Assembly: GCF_016466415.2 (NCBI RefSeq)
Contig: NZ_CP066771.1
Coordinates: 2,232,001 to 2,296,000, forward strand
Source of the DNA: Ralstonia pickettii
GTDB lineage: Bacteria > Pseudomonadota > Gammaproteobacteria > Burkholderiales > Burkholderiaceae
DNA: 64,000 nucleotides
Direction of reading: 5' to 3'
In this document: piece by piece, positions 51,560 to 60,762 of the stretch
Layout: each line of letters begins with the position of its first letter
How positions within the stretch are numbered: the stretch's first letter is position 1
Program-made: the position numbers and the translations under genes
Notes under the pieces: generated by a model
The model's input: the letters and a program-made list of their open reading frames with translations, nothing else
Database searches by the model: none
Told to the model about the DNA's origin: nothing

Positions 51560-52723
51560 TCATGACTTGGCGGGCTGCTCGCCCGGCGCCGACGCCGCGG
51601 GCGGCTGGGACCGCTGCGCGGGGATCTTGCCGGCCTTGACGTCGTCGTACCAAAGTTCGTGGTGCTCCTTCGCCCAGGCCTCGTCGACATAACCGTCACG
51701 CATGGCGCGGTAAGCGCCTTCCATGCCGATCGTGCCCATGTAGATGTGGCCCAGCGACATGCTCATCATGCCCACCGCCGCGATCGCGTGAATGACCTCG
51801 GCCAGTTGCATCGTGCTGCGGTAGTAATCCACGCCCGGGACGATGCGATCGAGCGTCCAGCCCGAGGCAGACAGGATCAGCCCGAAGACGACGAGGCCGC
51901 CCCAGAACCAGAGTTTCTCGCCGGCGTTGAAGCGGTGCGACGGCACTTCGCCGCCGTGTTCGCCGGCAAACATGCCGCCCAGGCTCAACAGCCATTTCAA
52001 GTCGCCCTGGCGCGGCAGGTTGTCTCGCAACCACATCACGAAGGCCACGATGATGCTGACCGTGAAAAGCGGCCCCACCAGGTTGTGCAGGTTCTTGAGC
52101 AAGTAGGTCAACCAGCCGAACAACTGGTGACCGAGGATCGGCAGCAGAAAATGCTTGCCCCACAGCATGACGATGCCCGACACACCCAGCGTGACGAACG
52201 AGATGGCCATTGTCCAGTGCACGTAGCGCTCGGTGGGGGTAAAGCGCTCGATCTTGCGGCCCGTAGGCGCTTCTTTTAGCGGGATCATGCCGCGCCAAAG
52301 GAAGAAGGCCAGGATGGCCGACGGCACCAGCACCATGAGCCAACCGCCCCACACGGTGATCACGCCATTGCGGAACAGCCGCCATTTCTGCCCGGTGCGC
52401 TGGATCGGCACGCCGGCTTCCAGCCCGGGAATGCTGGCGTAATGTGCTTGGTCGGAGTTCACCTCGCGCCAGACGGGCGCGTTGTTGCCCGGTTGCGTCG
52501 CGCGGCGTGCGGCCTGGTCCTGCGCCTCTTTGGCGAGATCGCGCTTCTGCAGATCAAACACGTTCTCCGAGACGATGTTGGAGAACGGCTGCGCCGGTTG
52601 TACGGCCGGATTGACCGGGGCGGTGTTGGCCGCCGGCGCAGTGGCCGGCTGCTGCGCGCTCGCCAACGCCGCCACGCCGCCGAGCAGCACGGCCATCACA
52701 AGGTGTTTCCAGGAAGTGCCCAT
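51560..52723 (-). CDS. fdhC: Formate dehydrogenase gamma subunit (cytochrome b556)
   Basis: A 387-residue membrane protein. An N-terminal signal-like region and a periplasmic segment come first. Then follow about five helices: VPSAILAFFLWRG, YVHWTMAISFVTLGVSGIVML, LFTVSIIVAFVMWL, LWFWGGLVVFGLILSASGW and IHAIAAVGMMSMSLGHIYMG. His residues in these helices bind two haem b groups and pass electrons from the beta subunit to quinone. GGAGG lies 8 bases before the ATG at 52723. The extended N-terminus is longer than FdnI of E. coli. Confidence 0.92.
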   Translation of the reverse strand: MGTSWKHLVMAVLLGGVAALASAQQPATAPAANTAPVNPAVQPAQPFSNIVSENVFDLQKRDLAKEAQDQAARRATQPGNNAPVWREVNSDQAHYASIPGLEAGVPIQRTGQKWRLFRNGVITVWGGWLMVLVPSAILAFFLWRGMIPLKEAPTGRKIERFTPTERYVHWTMAISFVTLGVSGIVMLWGKHFLLPILGHQLFGWLTYLLKNLHNLVGPLFTVSIIVAFVMWLRDNLPRQGDLKWLLSLGGMFAGEHGGEVPSHRFNAGEKLWFWGGLVVFGLILSASGWTLDRIVPGVDYYRSTMQLAEVIHAIAAVGMMSMSLGHIYMGTIGMEGAYRAMRDGYVDEAWAKEHHELWYDDVKAGKIPAQRSQPPAASAPGEQPAKS

Positions 52724-52746
52724 GGACGAACCTCCGCTTGCGCGCG

Positions 52747-52992
52747 TCATGGCGTCTTGTTGTACTCGTTCTGGTATTGGCCGCGCGCGCGGATCTGGTT
52801 CTCCCAGCTCGTGCGGTCGCCGGGTGTCCAGTTCTTGGCCATGAACGGATCGCCCTCCGCGCCCTTGTAGGCAGGCGCGTCGTCCTTGCGGTGCGAGGCG
52901 AATGCCGTTTGCGGGCGTTCTCCGCAGGCACCGAGCAACAGCGCAGCACCCAGGGCGACCAGCAGGCTGGTCGATCGTGCGGAGGCGATCAT
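52747..52992 (-). CDS. Small lipoprotein between fdh beta and gamma genes
   Basis: An 81-residue protein with signal STSLLVALGAALLLGAC and lipobox LGAC, Cys at about 22. The mature part is short and polar, with DPFMAKNWTPGDRTSW and ENQIRARGQYQNEYNKTP. Its ATG overlaps the stop of the beta subunit (ATGA), and the gamma gene follows by 23 bases, so it is made as part of the enzyme operon. I do not recognise the family. An accessory subunit or assembly factor is the simplest inference. Confidence 0.78.
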   Translation of the reverse strand: MIASARSTSLLVALGAALLLGACGERPQTAFASHRKDDAPAYKGAEGDPFMAKNWTPGDRTSWENQIRARGQYQNEYNKTP

Positions 52993-53657
52993 GATTGCGC
53001 TCCCGGCGCCGAAGCCGGCGTGGCCGGTGCGGCCGGAGTTGCCGGCGCCGCCTGACCGCCCTTGCCTTGCGCGCCGCCGTAAGCCGTGCCCCACCCGAAC
53101 AACTCAGCGCCCTTCCCGCGTTTCATGACGCGGTTGCGCAGGATGTCGGAAATCACATCGCCATCGCCGCCGAGCAGCGCCTTCGTCGAGCACATTTCCG
53201 CGCACAGCGGAAGCTTCCCTTCGGCCAGGCGGTTGCGGCCGTACTTCTCGAATTCTTCCTCGCTGCCGTTCTTCTCGGGGCCGCCCGCGCAGAACGTGCA
53301 CTTGTCCATCTTGCCGCGCACGCCGAACGTGCCCTGGCTCGGGAACTGCGGCGCGCCGAACGGGCACGCATACGAGCAGTAGCCACAGCCGATGCAGACG
53401 TCCTTGTCGTGCAGCACCACGCCGTCTTCAGTGCGGTAGAAGCAGTCGACCGGGCAGACCGCCATGCACGGCGCATCGGAGCAATGCATGCACGCCACCG
53501 AGATGGATTTCTCCGCGCCGATCATGCCGTCGTTGATGGTGACCACGCGGCGCCGATTCACGCCCCAGGGCACTTCGTGTTCGTTCTTGCAGGCCGTGGC
53601 GCAGGCGTTGCATTCGATGCAGCGCTCGCTGTCACAGATGAATTTCATGCGTGCCAT
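52989..53657 (-). CDS. fdhB: Formate dehydrogenase beta subunit, four [4Fe-4S] clusters
   Basis: A 222-residue electron-transfer protein. Cluster motifs are CIECNACATAC (residues 13-23), CMHCSDAPCMAVCP (56-68), CIGCGYCSYACP (88-98), and a fourth split as CTFC with CAEMC further on. It carries electrons from the alpha subunit to cytochrome b. After about residue 185 a Gly/Ala/Pro tail replaces the C-terminal membrane helix found in E. coli FdnH, so anchoring must come from the gamma subunit. It starts 16 bases after the alpha gene. Confidence 0.94.
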   Translation of the reverse strand: MARMKFICDSERCIECNACATACKNEHEVPWGVNRRRVVTINDGMIGAEKSISVACMHCSDAPCMAVCPVDCFYRTEDGVVLHDKDVCIGCGYCSYACPFGAPQFPSQGTFGVRGKMDKCTFCAGGPEKNGSEEEFEKYGRNRLAEGKLPLCAEMCSTKALLGGDGDVISDILRNRVMKRGKGAELFGWGTAYGGAQGKGGQAAPATPAAPATPASAPGAQS

Positions 53658-53673
53658 GTTGATCTCCCCGTCC

Positions 53674-56600
53674 TTATGCGAACCGCTCGATCTGGCAGAC
53701 CGTCGTTTTCGTTTCCTGCATCATCGTCACCGAGTCGTAGCCGTAGGTCGTTGCCGTGTTGACGGCCTCGCCCCGCACGATCGGGTGGGCGCCCTCCGGG
53801 TAGTAATCGAGCAGGTCCTTGCCCTGCCACCAGCCCGAGAAGTGGAACGGGATGAAGGCGTGGTCTACACCCACACGCTCCGTCACCAGCGCACGCACCT
53901 TGATCTGGGCGCCGGTGGGCGTCTTGACCCAGACGAAATCGTTGTGGCGAATGCCCCGGTCGGCTGCAGCCTTCGGGTTGATCTCGACAAAGTTCTCCTG
54001 CTGCAGCTCGGCAAGCCACGGGTTGGAGCGCGTCTCCTCGCCGCCACCCTCGTATTCGACAAGGCGGCCGGACGTGAGAATGATCGGGAATTTCTCGTAG
54101 ACCTTGTTCTCGATATTGCGCTGTTGCACCGTCTTGTACAGCGTCGGCAGGCGCCAGAAGGCCTTCTTGTCGTCGTGCGTGGGGTACTTGGCGACCATGT
54201 CGGGCCGCGTGGAATACAGCGGCTCGCGGTGCTGCGGAATGCCATCGGGGAAGTTCCACACGATCGCGCGCGCCTTGGCGTTGCCGAACGGGTGGCAGCC
54301 GTGCTTCATCGCCACGCGCTGGATGCCGCCGGACACATCGGTCTTCCAGTTCTTGCCTTCGGCGGCCTTCTTTTCGGCGTCGGTCAGGTCGTCCCACCAG
54401 CCGAGTTTCTTGAGGAAAACGTGATCGAACTCGGGATAGCCGGTGGTCAACTCCGAGCCGAGCGAGAACGAGCCATCTTCGGCCAGCAGGTTGACGCCGT
54501 CGCGCTCCACGCCGAAGTTGGCGCGGAAGTTGCCGCCGCCTTCCATCACGTGCTTGCTGGTGTCGTACAGGTTGGGCGAACCGGGGTGCTTGAGTTCGGG
54601 CGTGCCGTAGCACGGCCAAGGCAGGCCAAAGTAATCGCCGGTCAGGTCGTAGCCGGTTTCGGCATCCTTGCCGCCCTTGCAGCGCAGCGTGCGCACATCA
54701 AACAGATGCATGTTGCGCATGTGAGCCTTCAGGCGTTCCGGCGATTGGCCAGTGTAGCCGATCGTCCAGTTACCGCGGTTGATCTCGCGCAGGATCGATT
54801 CGATCTCCGGCTCGCGCCATGTCATGCCGGCACGCTTGTATTCCGTGATCTTGTAGTTCTTCGACAGCTCCTTGCCGAAGCCCAGGCGATCGGCAAACGC
54901 CTGCATGATCACGTGGTCGGGCTGCGATTCGAACAGCGGCTCGATGACCTTCTCGCGCCATTGCAGCGATCGATTCGATGCGGTGCACGAGCCCGACGTT
55001 TCGAACTGCGTGGCGGCGGGCAGCAAATAGACGGCGCGGTTCGGATTGGGCGGCGTGCCATCGGCGGCGGGCATGTTGGCCATGGCCGCCGTGGCCGACG
55101 GGTATGGGTCCACGACCACCAGCAGGTCAAGCTTGTCGAGGGCGCGCTTCATGTCCATCCCGCGCGTTTGCGAGTTCGGTGCGTGCCCCCAGTAGAAAAC
55201 GGCACGAACATTGTGGTCCTGGTCGATCAGCTCGTTCTTTTCCAGCACCGCATCGGCCCAGCGCGAAACGGTGGTGCCCGACTTCTCCATCATGGCCTGC
55301 GAGGCGAAACGGCCCTTGATCCAGTCGTAATCCACGCCCCACACCCCGGCAAAGTGCTTCCACGCGCCGGCAGCCAGGCCGTAGTACCCAGGCAACGAAT
55401 CGGGGTTGGGGCCGACGTCGGTCGCACCCTGCACGTTGTCGTGGCCGCGGAAGATATTGGCGCCGCCGCCCGACTTGCCGATGTTACCCAGCGCCAGCTG
55501 CACAATGCACGACGCACGCACGATGGCATTGCCGATAGTGTGCTGCGTCTGGCCCATGCACCACACCAGCGTGCTGGGGCGATTCATCGCCATCATCTCG
55601 GCGACCTTGTGCACCTGTGCCTCAGGCACGCCGCACACTTCCTCGACCTTGTCCGGCGTCCACTTGGCGAGCACTTCCTCGCGCACCTTGTCCATGCCGT
55701 AGACGCGGTCATGGATGTACTGCTTGTCTTCCCAGCCGTTCTTGAAGATGTGATACAGCACGCCAAACAGGAACGCGATGTCGGTGCCCGACCGTATGCG
55801 CACGTACTCATCGGACTTGGCCGCCGTACGCGTGTAGCGCGGGTCGACCACGATGACCTTGCAGCCCGTTTCCTTGGCATGCAACAGATGCAGCATCGAC
55901 ACGGGGTGCGCCTCGGCCGCGTTCGAGCCGATGTACAACGCGCACTTGGCGTTCTGCATGTCGTTGTACGAGTTGGTCATCGCGCCGTAGCCCCAGGTGT
56001 TGGCCACGCCGGCCACGGTAGTGCTATGGCAGATGCGCGCCTGGTGATCGCAGTTGTTGGTGCCGAAGAACGACACCCACTTGCGCATCAGGTACGACTG
56101 CTCGTTGCTGTGCTTGGACGAACCCACGAAGAAGAACGAATCCGGTCCGGTCTCCTGGCGGATAGTGTTCATCTTGGCGACGATCTCATTGAGCGCCTGG
56201 TCCCAGCTGATGCGCTGGTAGCGGCCGTCGACGAGCTTCATTGGCGTCTTGAGGCGGTATTCGCCGTGACCGTGCTCGCGCAGGGCAGCGCCTTTGGCGC
56301 AGTGCGCGCCCAGGTTGATCGGCGAGTCGAATACCGGTTCCTGGCGCACCCACACGCCGTTCTGCACGACGGCATCCACCGAGCAGCCGACCGAGCAGTG
56401 CGAGCACACCGTGCGGCGCACGACGATATCGCCCTTACCTTCGGCGGCCTGGGCCTCGCCCACCACCGATTTCTTCACCAGCGAAAGCTGCGTTGCGGCC
56501 AGGCCGGCGCCCACGCCGATGCCGGAGCGCTTGAGGAACGTGCGGCGATCCATGGTCGGCAATGCGCCGGCCAGGCTGCGCGCCAGACTGCCAGCAAGCG

Positions 56601-56679
56601 ATGCGGCGCCCTGTCCGTTTGAACGTCGAGCCGGTGCGGCTTTGGTGTCCTGTACCGCCGGTTTGCGGGTCAGAAGCAT
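53674..56679 (-). CDS. fdhA: Formate dehydrogenase alpha subunit, Cys-type molybdoenzyme
   Basis: A 1001-residue Mo/W-bis-MGD enzyme that oxidises formate to CO2. The TAT motif DRRTFLKRSG is at about 44-53, after an unusually long N-terminus. The [4Fe-4S] site is CSHCSVGC (92-99) with C127. The Mo ligand is Cys217 (HQARICHSTTVAGVAN) in the place of selenocysteine in E. coli FdnG; no in-frame UGA is used. The cofactor-binding C-terminus contains RSNPWLAELQQENFVEI and VWVKTPTGAQIKVRALV. AGGTGA precedes the ATG at 56679. The product is probably exported with beta. Confidence 0.96.
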   Translation of the reverse strand: MLLTRKPAVQDTKAAPARRSNGQGAASLAGSLARSLAGALPTMDRRTFLKRSGIGVGAGLAATQLSLVKKSVVGEAQAAEGKGDIVVRRTVCSHCSVGCSVDAVVQNGVWVRQEPVFDSPINLGAHCAKGAALREHGHGEYRLKTPMKLVDGRYQRISWDQALNEIVAKMNTIRQETGPDSFFFVGSSKHSNEQSYLMRKWVSFFGTNNCDHQARICHSTTVAGVANTWGYGAMTNSYNDMQNAKCALYIGSNAAEAHPVSMLHLLHAKETGCKVIVVDPRYTRTAAKSDEYVRIRSGTDIAFLFGVLYHIFKNGWEDKQYIHDRVYGMDKVREEVLAKWTPDKVEEVCGVPEAQVHKVAEMMAMNRPSTLVWCMGQTQHTIGNAIVRASCIVQLALGNIGKSGGGANIFRGHDNVQGATDVGPNPDSLPGYYGLAAGAWKHFAGVWGVDYDWIKGRFASQAMMEKSGTTVSRWADAVLEKNELIDQDHNVRAVFYWGHAPNSQTRGMDMKRALDKLDLLVVVDPYPSATAAMANMPAADGTPPNPNRAVYLLPAATQFETSGSCTASNRSLQWREKVIEPLFESQPDHVIMQAFADRLGFGKELSKNYKITEYKRAGMTWREPEIESILREINRGNWTIGYTGQSPERLKAHMRNMHLFDVRTLRCKGGKDAETGYDLTGDYFGLPWPCYGTPELKHPGSPNLYDTSKHVMEGGGNFRANFGVERDGVNLLAEDGSFSLGSELTTGYPEFDHVFLKKLGWWDDLTDAEKKAAEGKNWKTDVSGGIQRVAMKHGCHPFGNAKARAIVWNFPDGIPQHREPLYSTRPDMVAKYPTHDDKKAFWRLPTLYKTVQQRNIENKVYEKFPIILTSGRLVEYEGGGEETRSNPWLAELQQENFVEINPKAAADRGIRHNDFVWVKTPTGAQIKVRALVTERVGVDHAFIPFHFSGWWQGKDLLDYYPEGAHPIVRGEAVNTATTYGYDSVTMMQETKTTVCQIERFA

Positions 56680-56746
56680 GAGGTCACCTGAAGATGTGGG
56701 GTGCGAGCAATGACGATGGAGCAACAGCGGCGCGCGTGCAGCCGCA

Positions 56747-56998
56747 TCAGATCCACGTCGTCTTGTAGTACTTGCGGATGTGTTCGCTCAGCCGGTAACC
56801 GGTGGCGCCGTCATCCGCGGCGTCGGTTGCGAGTGTGGCCGGAGCAGTGGGCGCTTGCACCAGATGGCCGGTTGTCGCGGCAGTGCCTGCAGCTGCGGCT
56901 GCAACCGCCGCCCCCATCAGGAAGCGGCGGCGAGTAGGTGCAGCATCAGCGGAATCCGCTTCTGGGCGCGCGTGAGGGACGGTGTTCAGACCTGGCAT
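56747..56998 (-). CDS. Formate dehydrogenase region TAT-target peptide
   Basis: An 83-residue protein with a twin-arginine signal (TRRRFLMGAAVAAAAAGTA) and a short tail ending LSEHIRKYYKTTWI. This matches the small family described as formate dehydrogenase region TAT target, regularly found just before fdhA. Its function is not known; it may be a small exported subunit. GGGAG lies about 7 bases before the ATG at 56998. Confidence 0.82.
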   Translation of the reverse strand: MPGLNTVPHARPEADSADAAPTRRRFLMGAAVAAAAAGTAATTGHLVQAPTAPATLATDAADDGATGYRLSEHIRKYYKTTWI

Positions 56999-57091
56999 TT
57001 CGATGCTCCCCGGCTCTTTGAAACCGATGACCGAATGTAATAGGAATTTTCCAACACATTTTAGGAGTAACGGCATGGGAAAACCATGCCC

Positions 57092-57114
57092 AAAACCCCT
57101 CACCGAGGGATTTT
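57092..57114. terminator. Terminator-like hairpin in the fdh leader
   Basis: AAAACCCCTC (57092-57101) and GAGGGATTTT (57105-57114) pair with one G-T type mismatch around ACC; the minus strand ends in TTTT. A second dyad, GGCATGG/CCATGCC (57072-57090), lies between it and the fdh start. It could end the chaperone transcript or act as an attenuator ahead of the fdh genes. Confidence 0.5.
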
Positions 57115-57233
57115 CCTGACGATTTACCGATGAATTTTTTCAATGAGTCGGATTTGAACCGGAGCGCCGTGACGCTGACCCGGCGTGGCTCTTCGGCGTC
57201 CGCTTATTTTTTAGGCAGCCGAGACGACGGCTG

Positions 57234-57905
57234 TCATGCCAATTCAAGGGCGAGCCGCTCCACGTCAAAAAACGCTTTCGCCAATCCCGCCACATCGGCA
57301 TAGAGCGCGGCGCGCGGATGCTGCAATACAGCATCGCAAGCCGTATCGACCCACGGGGCCAGATGACGCTGGAAAAATGCGCGCTGCTCTTCGATGCGGG
57401 CCACGGCAACGTCGTCCCCGGCGATGAGGTAACGCATGACCTCGCACAGGGTCGCGAGATGGTCTTCGGTTTCCGTGATGCCCTCGGCGCGCTCCAGGCC
57501 GTGGCGGCGCAGGTCGTCGCGCAATACCACGAGCGGCTTCTCGTTCATGAAACCGGCCTGGTAGTACGAGCCGTACAAGAACACTTCGGGCTTGCCGACG
57601 CCGATAAACAGTTCGGTGTATTCGTCGTCGGCCTGTTCGGCGGTGGTCTGGCCTGCGCGGGCGACAAGCTTTCGCCAGGCCTGGGTGAGAGCACTACTGG
57701 CGGCGGCTTGCGCATCGGCCGCGGCGATATCGCCGTCGCCTATCGGGTCCAGCGGCGCGGCCGCGATGCGCTGCAGCAAATCGGCGTCTGCCGCGTGGAA
57801 GAACAGCGTGGCCAGCAGGCCGTACAGGTCGGCACGGGCGAGATCCTCAGCGCTGTCGGCGGGCGTGGCGGCGGGCTGGAATTGCAGGGGCTGGGCGTCG
57901 GTCAT
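57234..57905 (-). CDS. TorD/DmsD-family redox enzyme maturation chaperone
   Basis: A 223-residue helical protein of the TorD family. Features are DLARADLYGLLATLFFHAADADLL near the start, EQADDEYTELFIGVGKPEVFLYGSYY in the core, ETEDHLATLCEVMRYLI, and FFQRHLAPWVDTACDAV. These chaperones bind the TAT signal of a molybdoenzyme and guide cofactor loading before export; here the client is most likely the adjacent formate dehydrogenase alpha subunit. It starts 45 bases past the multi-ferredoxin gene. Confidence 0.88.
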   Translation of the reverse strand: MTDAQPLQFQPAATPADSAEDLARADLYGLLATLFFHAADADLLQRIAAAPLDPIGDGDIAAADAQAAASSALTQAWRKLVARAGQTTAEQADDEYTELFIGVGKPEVFLYGSYYQAGFMNEKPLVVLRDDLRRHGLERAEGITETEDHLATLCEVMRYLIAGDDVAVARIEEQRAFFQRHLAPWVDTACDAVLQHPRAALYADVAGLAKAFFDVERLALELA

Positions 57906-57950
57906 GGGATCGGGAATCGGCTTCAGTGTGCGGTCTTCAATGCGCAGTCT

Positions 57951-60110
57951 TCAGTGCGGGGCGCCCGGGCGTTCGCCGTGCTGCATCATGTCGATCACGC
58001 GGCAATCGCTGCACATCTTGAGGCGCTCGGCGGCGGCGCCGGAGAACGCCGGATGCGCGCCCAGCTTGGCCAGCATCGTCGCGACCATCTGCGCGGTGCC
58101 GAACGGCTTGTTGCAGCGGATGCAGTGGAACGGCTGCGCCTCGTTGAGCGTGGCCGATTGGCGGGCTTCTGCCGACAGGTTCAAACGCGGCACGAGGGCG
58201 ATGGCGCTTTCAGGGCACGTGGTCTCGCACAGGCCGCATTGGACGCAGTTGCGCTCGATCATGGCCAGCACGGGCCGCTCGGCCTCATCGCGCAGCGCCT
58301 GCGACGGGCACGCGCCCACGCACGCCATGCACAGCGTGCAGCGTTCGCGGTTCACGGTGATGGCGCCAAACGGCGCACCGGCTGGCAGCGGGATGATGGC
58401 CTCGATGGCCTTGGCGTGGCGTGCAAGATGGTCGAGCGCGAAATCGAGTGCCTCGCGCTTGGCAGCGGCCACCGCGAAGGTGGCGGCCGGCATGTCACGG
58501 CGAAAGCCACGCAGGGGGCCCGAAACATCAGCACCACTGAGGCGCGCGTCGAGCGCAGCGGCATCCGCCACGTCGATCAACACCACACCCGCCGCACCCG
58601 CCGGTTCGCCAAGCCCCTCCAGCACGGCCTGCGCCACGGCGACCTGCTCGGCGAGCATCGCACGGTACTGCGGTGCGTCGTCTTCCGTCAGGAGAATGGC
58701 GATGCGCGCGGCGCCGTAAGCCAATGCGGAGAGCCACAGGTCCAAACCCGTCGATGCCGAATGGAAGACCTCGACGGGCAGCACATTCACCGGCACGCCC
58801 TGGGCCTTGCCGATACGCGCGGCACGGCCCACTTGCTCGATCAGCGTGCGGCCCCGCCCACCGTTATGCAGCAGAACCACGGCATCACGCCCACCCGCCG
58901 ATGCATACGTGCCGAGCAGCGTCTTCAGCTTGCGCCCCTGGTACGGCGCGCTCGGATAGGCATAGGTGATGGCGCCGGTCGGACACGCGGTCGTACACGC
59001 ACCGCAGCCCACACAGAGATTGGGCGTGACGCGCACGCTGCCGCGGCCGTCCTTCCACTGCGACGCAATCGCCGACGCCGAACACACGTCCACGCAAGCG
59101 TTGCAGCCCACTTGGCCGTTACGCCCGTGCGCGCAGATCGATTCCTTGTACTGGAAGAACTTGGGCTTCTCGAACTCCCCCACCATCTGCAGCAACGCCA
59201 GCGATGCCGTCAGTTGGCGGCCCGCGTCTGCGCCCGCATGGAAGTAGCCCTGCGGCGGCTGGTGCTGGGCAAACGCCGGCGCGTCGTTCAGATCGAAGAT
59301 CAGGTCGAATTGGCCCGATAGCGCCTGCGGTGCATCCACACGGTTGAAATCGATGGCCAACGCATCGCCGCACGCCTTGACGCACGCGCGATGGTCGCGG
59401 CATGCATCCAGATCGATCTGGTAGAGCGCGTCGATGGCGCCTTCGGGGCAGACATCGATGCAGGCGTTGCAGCGCGTGCAGCGGTCCAGGTCAATCGGAT
59501 TGCGGTTGCGCCAATTCACCTCGAACGCGCCGAGCCAGCCGTTCACCTGCGCCAGCTCGCCCGCGTGGACCGGCCAGCGGCGCTCCATCGGCGGGACAAA
59601 CGGACCACTTGCGCGATCGCGCCCGGTGACGAGCACCGCCACGCTCAGTTGGTCGGCCAGCCGTTCCGCCCACGGCATGGCACGCTCGGCAGGACCGATG
59701 ATCAGCACGTTGCCGTCGGAGCGGTAGTCGACCACCGGCACTGGCTCCGGCGCCGGCAAGCCAGCGACGGCCAGCAGTGCCGCTGTCTTGGCACGGAAAC
59801 CGCGCGCATCGCGTTTGGCGCCTGCCGACCACCCGCCCGTTTCGCGCACGTTGACGAAATGGATCGGTGCGGTCACACCCTCATGCTGCGCGGCCACTTC
59901 TGCAAACAGCGCCTTTTCCTGCGTGCAGGCGACGACGACGCCTTCCGTGCCATTCAGCGCCTGTGTGAACGCGCCGATCTCGCGGCGGCACAGCAGGTGG
60001 TGCGTCTTGCTGGGGGCGTCGATAGCGGCGTCAGACGCGCGCAGGGCGTCGCCCACCGCATCGGCATCGATCGGCATGGTGTGATTGCAACTGCAGAGCA
60101 GTGTCGGCAT
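57951..60110 (-). CDS. Large multi-[4Fe-4S] ferredoxin-like protein of the fdh locus
   Basis: A 719-residue cytoplasmic protein with at least six Cys motifs of ferredoxin type: CTRCNACIDVCP, CRDHRACVKACG, CNACVDVC, CVGCGACTTACP, CTLCMACVGACP and CVQCGLCETTCP. The N-terminus has CSCNHT, and the C-terminus has two further CxxC pairs (CIRCNK, CSDC) that could bind zinc. There is no membrane segment. A role in electron transfer or Fe-S supply for formate dehydrogenase assembly is inferred from the conserved locus. The start MPTLLCSCNHTMPI at 60110 is favoured. Confidence 0.87.
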   Translation of the reverse strand: MPTLLCSCNHTMPIDADAVGDALRASDAAIDAPSKTHHLLCRREIGAFTQALNGTEGVVVACTQEKALFAEVAAQHEGVTAPIHFVNVRETGGWSAGAKRDARGFRAKTAALLAVAGLPAPEPVPVVDYRSDGNVLIIGPAERAMPWAERLADQLSVAVLVTGRDRASGPFVPPMERRWPVHAGELAQVNGWLGAFEVNWRNRNPIDLDRCTRCNACIDVCPEGAIDALYQIDLDACRDHRACVKACGDALAIDFNRVDAPQALSGQFDLIFDLNDAPAFAQHQPPQGYFHAGADAGRQLTASLALLQMVGEFEKPKFFQYKESICAHGRNGQVGCNACVDVCSASAIASQWKDGRGSVRVTPNLCVGCGACTTACPTGAITYAYPSAPYQGRKLKTLLGTYASAGGRDAVVLLHNGGRGRTLIEQVGRAARIGKAQGVPVNVLPVEVFHSASTGLDLWLSALAYGAARIAILLTEDDAPQYRAMLAEQVAVAQAVLEGLGEPAGAAGVVLIDVADAAALDARLSGADVSGPLRGFRRDMPAATFAVAAAKREALDFALDHLARHAKAIEAIIPLPAGAPFGAITVNRERCTLCMACVGACPSQALRDEAERPVLAMIERNCVQCGLCETTCPESAIALVPRLNLSAEARQSATLNEAQPFHCIRCNKPFGTAQMVATMLAKLGAHPAFSGAAAERLKMCSDCRVIDMMQHGERPGAPH

Positions 60111-60190
60111 GGATTTGTGCGTGAGCGCCCACGTGCATGGCGCAGGCTGTGGAGACATGGCAGCACGGTCTTTGCCGCGCGGCCTTCTTT

Positions 60191-60751
60191 TTATTCTACG
60201 GACGGCGGCTTAACGCCGCCATGCGGGGTTGCCTGCGCCGGGTCATCAACGCGGGGCGACTCGGCATCGGCAGGTTCAGGCGGCATCTCGCCCGTGACCA
60301 GAGGTACAGCGGCCGATACCGGTTCGATTCCTGGCGGCGCAGCCACATCCTCGTCCAGCGGCTCGAACAACCGCAATTCCGCCGTGTGCCGCAGCTCGCG
60401 CAACATCTCGGGCGGGATCGGGTCGGGCTGCGAATAGTCGTCGATGTAGGTATCGAGCCCGTCCATCACATTGAAGTGCGGATCGGCGAAGAGCGTCTTG
60501 AGCGCGGCACGCTTGACGGCTTCGTCCACCCCGTGCGCGACGAAGGGCGAGAAATCATCGGATGGCGTCAACTTGGAGGCGTCTTCCAGAGTGAGCGGGG
60601 GTGCCGCTTCGGGCGTAGGCTCGGCCGTCGACGCTTCAGGCACGACGACGGGGGCCGGCTCGGCGGGCGGTGCCGCTTCCGGTTCGGGCTCGCCCCGCCG
60701 TTCGGCGGCCTTGCGGCGCGACCAGCGCGAGAGGAAGGTTTCGTCGCTCAC
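60191..60751 (-). CDS. DUF3306 protein
   Basis: A 186-residue acidic protein. It starts MSDETFLSRWSRRKAAERRG, the diagnostic beginning of the DUF3306 family. A Pro/Ala/Glu-rich linker follows, then the conserved part LEDASKLTPSDDFSPFVAHG, then HFNVMDGLDTYIDDYSQPDP. DUF3306 genes occur with DUF3305 and formate dehydrogenase; the function is unknown. It starts 12 bases after DUF3305. Confidence 0.88.
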   Translation of the reverse strand: MSDETFLSRWSRRKAAERRGEPEPEAAPPAEPAPVVVPEASTAEPTPEAAPPLTLEDASKLTPSDDFSPFVAHGVDEAVKRAALKTLFADPHFNVMDGLDTYIDDYSQPDPIPPEMLRELRHTAELRLFEPLDEDVAAPPGIEPVSAAVPLVTGEMPPEPADAESPRVDDPAQATPHGGVKPPSVE

Positions 60752-60762
60752 AGCAGTCTCGC

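Noticed and set aside
53464-56622. A 1052-codon open frame on the plus strand
   Set aside because: It lies exactly opposite fdhA, has no ribosome binding site and no domain; it is a side effect of high G+C at third codon positions.
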